From Spirochaetaceae bacterium bin103 (GTDB lineage: Bacteria > Spirochaetota > Spirochaetia > SZUA-6 > Bin103): 64,000 nt of DNA. Shown here in pieces: positions 61,960-64,000 of the stretch (position 1 is the first letter of the stretch; each line of letters begins with the position of its first letter). Under the pieces are notes generated by a model. It worked only from the letters and a program-made list of their open reading frames with translations, made no database searches and was not told the DNA's origin. Both the position numbers and the translations under genes were made by a program. The DNA is taken from positions 62,001-126,000 of the forward strand of contig MPNH01000001.1 in assembly GCA_002238925.1 (NCBI GenBank). The letters are read 5' to 3'.

Positions 61960-64000
61960 GCGGCCAAGATCGCACCGGTGACGGCGGCAAGCCGAAGTGG
62001 ACTCCCTCGGTCCTGGAGTTGTGCGTTCTCGTGTTGATCATTGCCGGCGCCGGCTGGGGGTTGCACTCGCTCGGCAACATGATCGAGAGCCACCTTACCG
62101 GCAAGCGAGAAGAAACGATTGCCAATCTGTTCCAGACACTCGACTACGACATCAGTTATCGCGACATCTCCCCGTCGCTGCTGCGCGCCTTCGAGATCCG
62201 CGATCTGGCAATCTCCAACCGGGGGGCCTCGGACGACCCGCTGGTGTTCATCCGCCATCTGCGGCTGCGCTACAGTCTGTCGCGCCTGGTGATCAGCCGA
62301 GACCCGGTCGCCGCGCTGCGCGAGATTCAACTGGTGGACTCCGACTTCACGCTCGACCTGGAGGGCGACGGGGGACTCGGAATACTGCTCCAGGCCTTGA
62401 GCGTGGCGGTGAGCGGCGGCGATGACTCCCTCGGTGCGAGCGAGCTGCCGCCGATGAATCTCGCCGGCGCCAACCTCGGCGTCGTCATCGAAGGCCCGGG
62501 CATGCGCGTGGAGTTGCGCGAACTCTACTTTCGCGTCCGCGCCGGCGAACGGCTGCGAATCACGGCGAGCGGCACCGTGGCGGCGTTGCTGGCGTCGACG
62601 GCGAGCCCGGCACTGCTCGGCAACGAGTTTCTGGAAACCGACTTCCGGATTACCGGCAGCGCCGCCGCCGATTTCAGCTCGGTCGACGCGACCGTTCGCA
62701 TACCGGAGTTGACCACCTCTTCATTCGCCGCCGGCCCGCTGACCTTGCAGGTGACGGCCGACGACGACAACCTGCAGATCGCCAAGGCCATGGATCGCCT
62801 GCCGCTCGCGGCGCAGTTCACCTACGACCTGAACAGCGGGCGCACCGAATTGCGTTTCGAGGCCGACGACCTGCAGGTGGCGGATGCGGCGCAATTCGAC
62901 GCCTCCGGCCCGGAGCTTGAGCTGCTGCAGGCGGCGGTAGTCACCGGAAGCGGGCGCTGGATTCAGGATCCGGCGGCAGGAATGCGCTACGACGGCGATT
63001 TCAGCGCGCGGCTCGCGGCCGCGGGCGGGCGTCCCGAAACCGAGGTGGTGGTGGCGGCCAACGGCGACGGCGAGCGGCTGGTGGTGTCGAGGCTCGACGC
63101 GCGGCTGGACCAGATCGGCGTGCAGTTTGTCGGCGACCTGCTTCTGGATCCGATCTCTCCCGAGGGCGACTTGATCGTTACCACGGCGCCGGACCTGTTG
63201 GGCGGCATACCCCTGAACGCCCGGATGACGCTGCGGCGCAACGGCTCCGGGTTCGACCTGCGCGGCGACGGCATGACCCTTGGCGACACCGCGGTGCTCG
63301 GCTTCGAGGCCAACCTGTCACCGGCAGGCGCCGGCCAGCCGCGCTTTCGCTACCGGGCCCGCATGGCGCTGGAACAGGATGTCGCCAACTCGATCACCGC
63401 CGAGGGAGTGCTCGACCTCCGGGCTGGCGTTGACCTGGGCTTCGCGGCTCGCTTCACCGACGTTGCCGCTGGCGCCCTGTACCGCCTTGCCGCGTCCCCG
63501 GATGAGCGCCAGCCGTGGCTGGTGACCACGCTGGAACCGCTGCTGGTGAACGCAGCGGTATCCGGCAGCACCGATTTCGCCGGTGTGCAACTCGGCCGCT
63601 CGACGGTGCGCGTGCTCGACCGCTCCCAACGCGAGACCCGGCTGCGCTTTCAGCTCGATCGGGAGCAGGAAGATTGGCTACTGGACGACCTGGCGGCGCA
63701 GTGGGGCGGCTTTCGACTGCAGGGTGACGTCAGGGTGACACCGGCGGAGGAGAGTCTTGAGGTGGCGGCCAACTTCACGGTCAACGACCAGCCGCTCTTC
63801 CTGCAGGTCACGCACCGGGCGGGCGAGGGGCTTACCGCCTCCGGCAGCCACCAACTCAGTCTTGCCGCCGACTACGCGGCGGCGGAAATCTCGTTTCGCG
63901 GCGCGGTGACCGAGTTGCCCGTGCCGTGGTCGCCGGATCACCCGCCGCTGAAGACCACCATGGCGTTCAGCGGGGAGATTGGGGAGTCGGCGGAATGGTC
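61956..64000 (+). CDS. TamB/AsmA-like protein, 3' end outside window
   Basis: The frame starts at TTG overlapping the tonB stop (TTGA) and stays open to the window end, giving at least 681 residues. An N-terminal membrane anchor (LELCVLVLIIAGAGWGLHSL, about residues 20-39) is followed by long beta-rich sequence. Segments such as YRDISPSLLRAFEIRDLAIS and RLDQIGVQFVGDLLLDPISP fit the repeating strands of AsmA/TamB/YhdP-like proteins, which shuttle lipids or assist outer-membrane assembly. Its place behind exbB-exbD-tonB is consistent with an envelope role. Confidence 0.7.
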   Translation, partial: MSGQDRTGDGGKPKWTPSVLELCVLVLIIAGAGWGLHSLGNMIESHLTGKREETIANLFQTLDYDISYRDISPSLLRAFEIRDLAISNRGASDDPLVFIRHLRLRYSLSRLVISRDPVAALREIQLVDSDFTLDLEGDGGLGILLQALSVAVSGGDDSLGASELPPMNLAGANLGVVIEGPGMRVELRELYFRVRAGERLRITASGTVAALLASTASPALLGNEFLETDFRITGSAAADFSSVDATVRIPELTTSSFAAGPLTLQVTADDDNLQIAKAMDRLPLAAQFTYDLNSGRTELRFEADDLQVADAAQFDASGPELELLQAAVVTGSGRWIQDPAAGMRYDGDFSARLAAAGGRPETEVVVAANGDGERLVVSRLDARLDQIGVQFVGDLLLDPISPEGDLIVTTAPDLLGGIPLNARMTLRRNGSGFDLRGDGMTLGDTAVLGFEANLSPAGAGQPRFRYRARMALEQDVANSITAEGVLDLRAGVDLGFAARFTDVAAGALYRLAASPDERQPWLVTTLEPLLVNAAVSGSTDFAGVQLGRSTVRVLDRSQRETRLRFQLDREQEDWLLDDLAAQWGGFRLQGDVRVTPAEESLEVAANFTVNDQPLFLQVTHRAGEGLTASGSHQLSLAADYAAAEISFRGAVTELPVPWSPDHPPLKTTMAFSGEIGESAEW

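Overview
The window is a GC-rich (roughly two-thirds G+C) bacterial chromosome segment whose housekeeping half points to a spirochaete-like organism (Spirochaetota; inference). The blocks yebC-ruvC-ruvA-ruvB-queA and smpB-(PEGA/FGE-domain protein)-lepB-hemW, with a one-piece tmRNA gene directly behind smpB, are arrangements I associate with treponeme-type spirochaetes. The accessory half is rich in Gfo/Idh oxidoreductases, phytanoyl-CoA-dioxygenase-like enzymes, sulfatases and sugar ABC transporters, as in environmental or host-associated lineages that live on complex carbohydrates.

Region 1 (1-7049) holds a broken Gfo/Idh gene, a 2-hydroxyacid dehydrogenase coupled to a PhyH-type dioxygenase, and leftward genes for a BNR-propeller protein, an SDR, a nucleoside-hydrolase-like protein and a DeoR repressor. 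Region 2 (7159-16849) is a rightward catabolic operon diverging from deoR: split transketolase, TIM-barrel isomerase, FGGY kinase, a CUT1 sugar ABC transporter with its own near-consensus promoter and an attenuator hairpin, a DUF1593 protein and an NAD-dependent epimerase. Isomerase + FGGY kinase + two-part transketolase is the enzyme set of apiose/apulose catabolism, so this is the best candidate pathway here. Region 3 (16883-26181) holds an AAA/DUF4143 ATPase, a CehA/McbA-type PHP hydrolase, a DUF3883-like/PIN pair, a small unknown protein coupled to a second PhyH enzyme, a Cys-type sulfatase and a VCBS/ASPIC-UnbV secreted protein. Region 4 (26206-35342) has a complete Dpp/Opp-type ABC transporter and a second CUT1 sugar transporter. 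A group II intron (about 35396-37360) sits immediately upstream of the promoter of the latter.

Region 5 (37484-43598) has two Gfo/Idh enzymes, a metallo-beta-lactamase-fold hydrolase, a VOC protein, a second sulfatase and an SDR. Region 6 (43643-47410) holds a HugZ-like protein, the wreck of two toxin-antitoxin modules (Xre/MbcA-RES and HicAB) and a TPR/ST7-like protein. Region 7 (47411-64000) is core: ssrA, smpB, PEGA/FGE protein, lepB, hemW, an MFS transporter, yebC, ruvCAB, queA, tmk, an outer-membrane-like protein, exbB, exbD, tonB and a TamB/AsmA-like protein that runs off the end.

A quality warning applies to the whole window. At six places a gene is interrupted by a GC-rich insert flanked by direct repeats. 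At the sites I could align, the insert is an error-rich copy of its own flank, with A/T replaced by G/C and, in one case, a run of 58 C. Removing one repeat unit restores the protein exactly at five sites. These look like read or assembly errors, so the affected genes are probably intact in the organism. I see no CRISPR array, tRNA, rRNA or insertion sequence.
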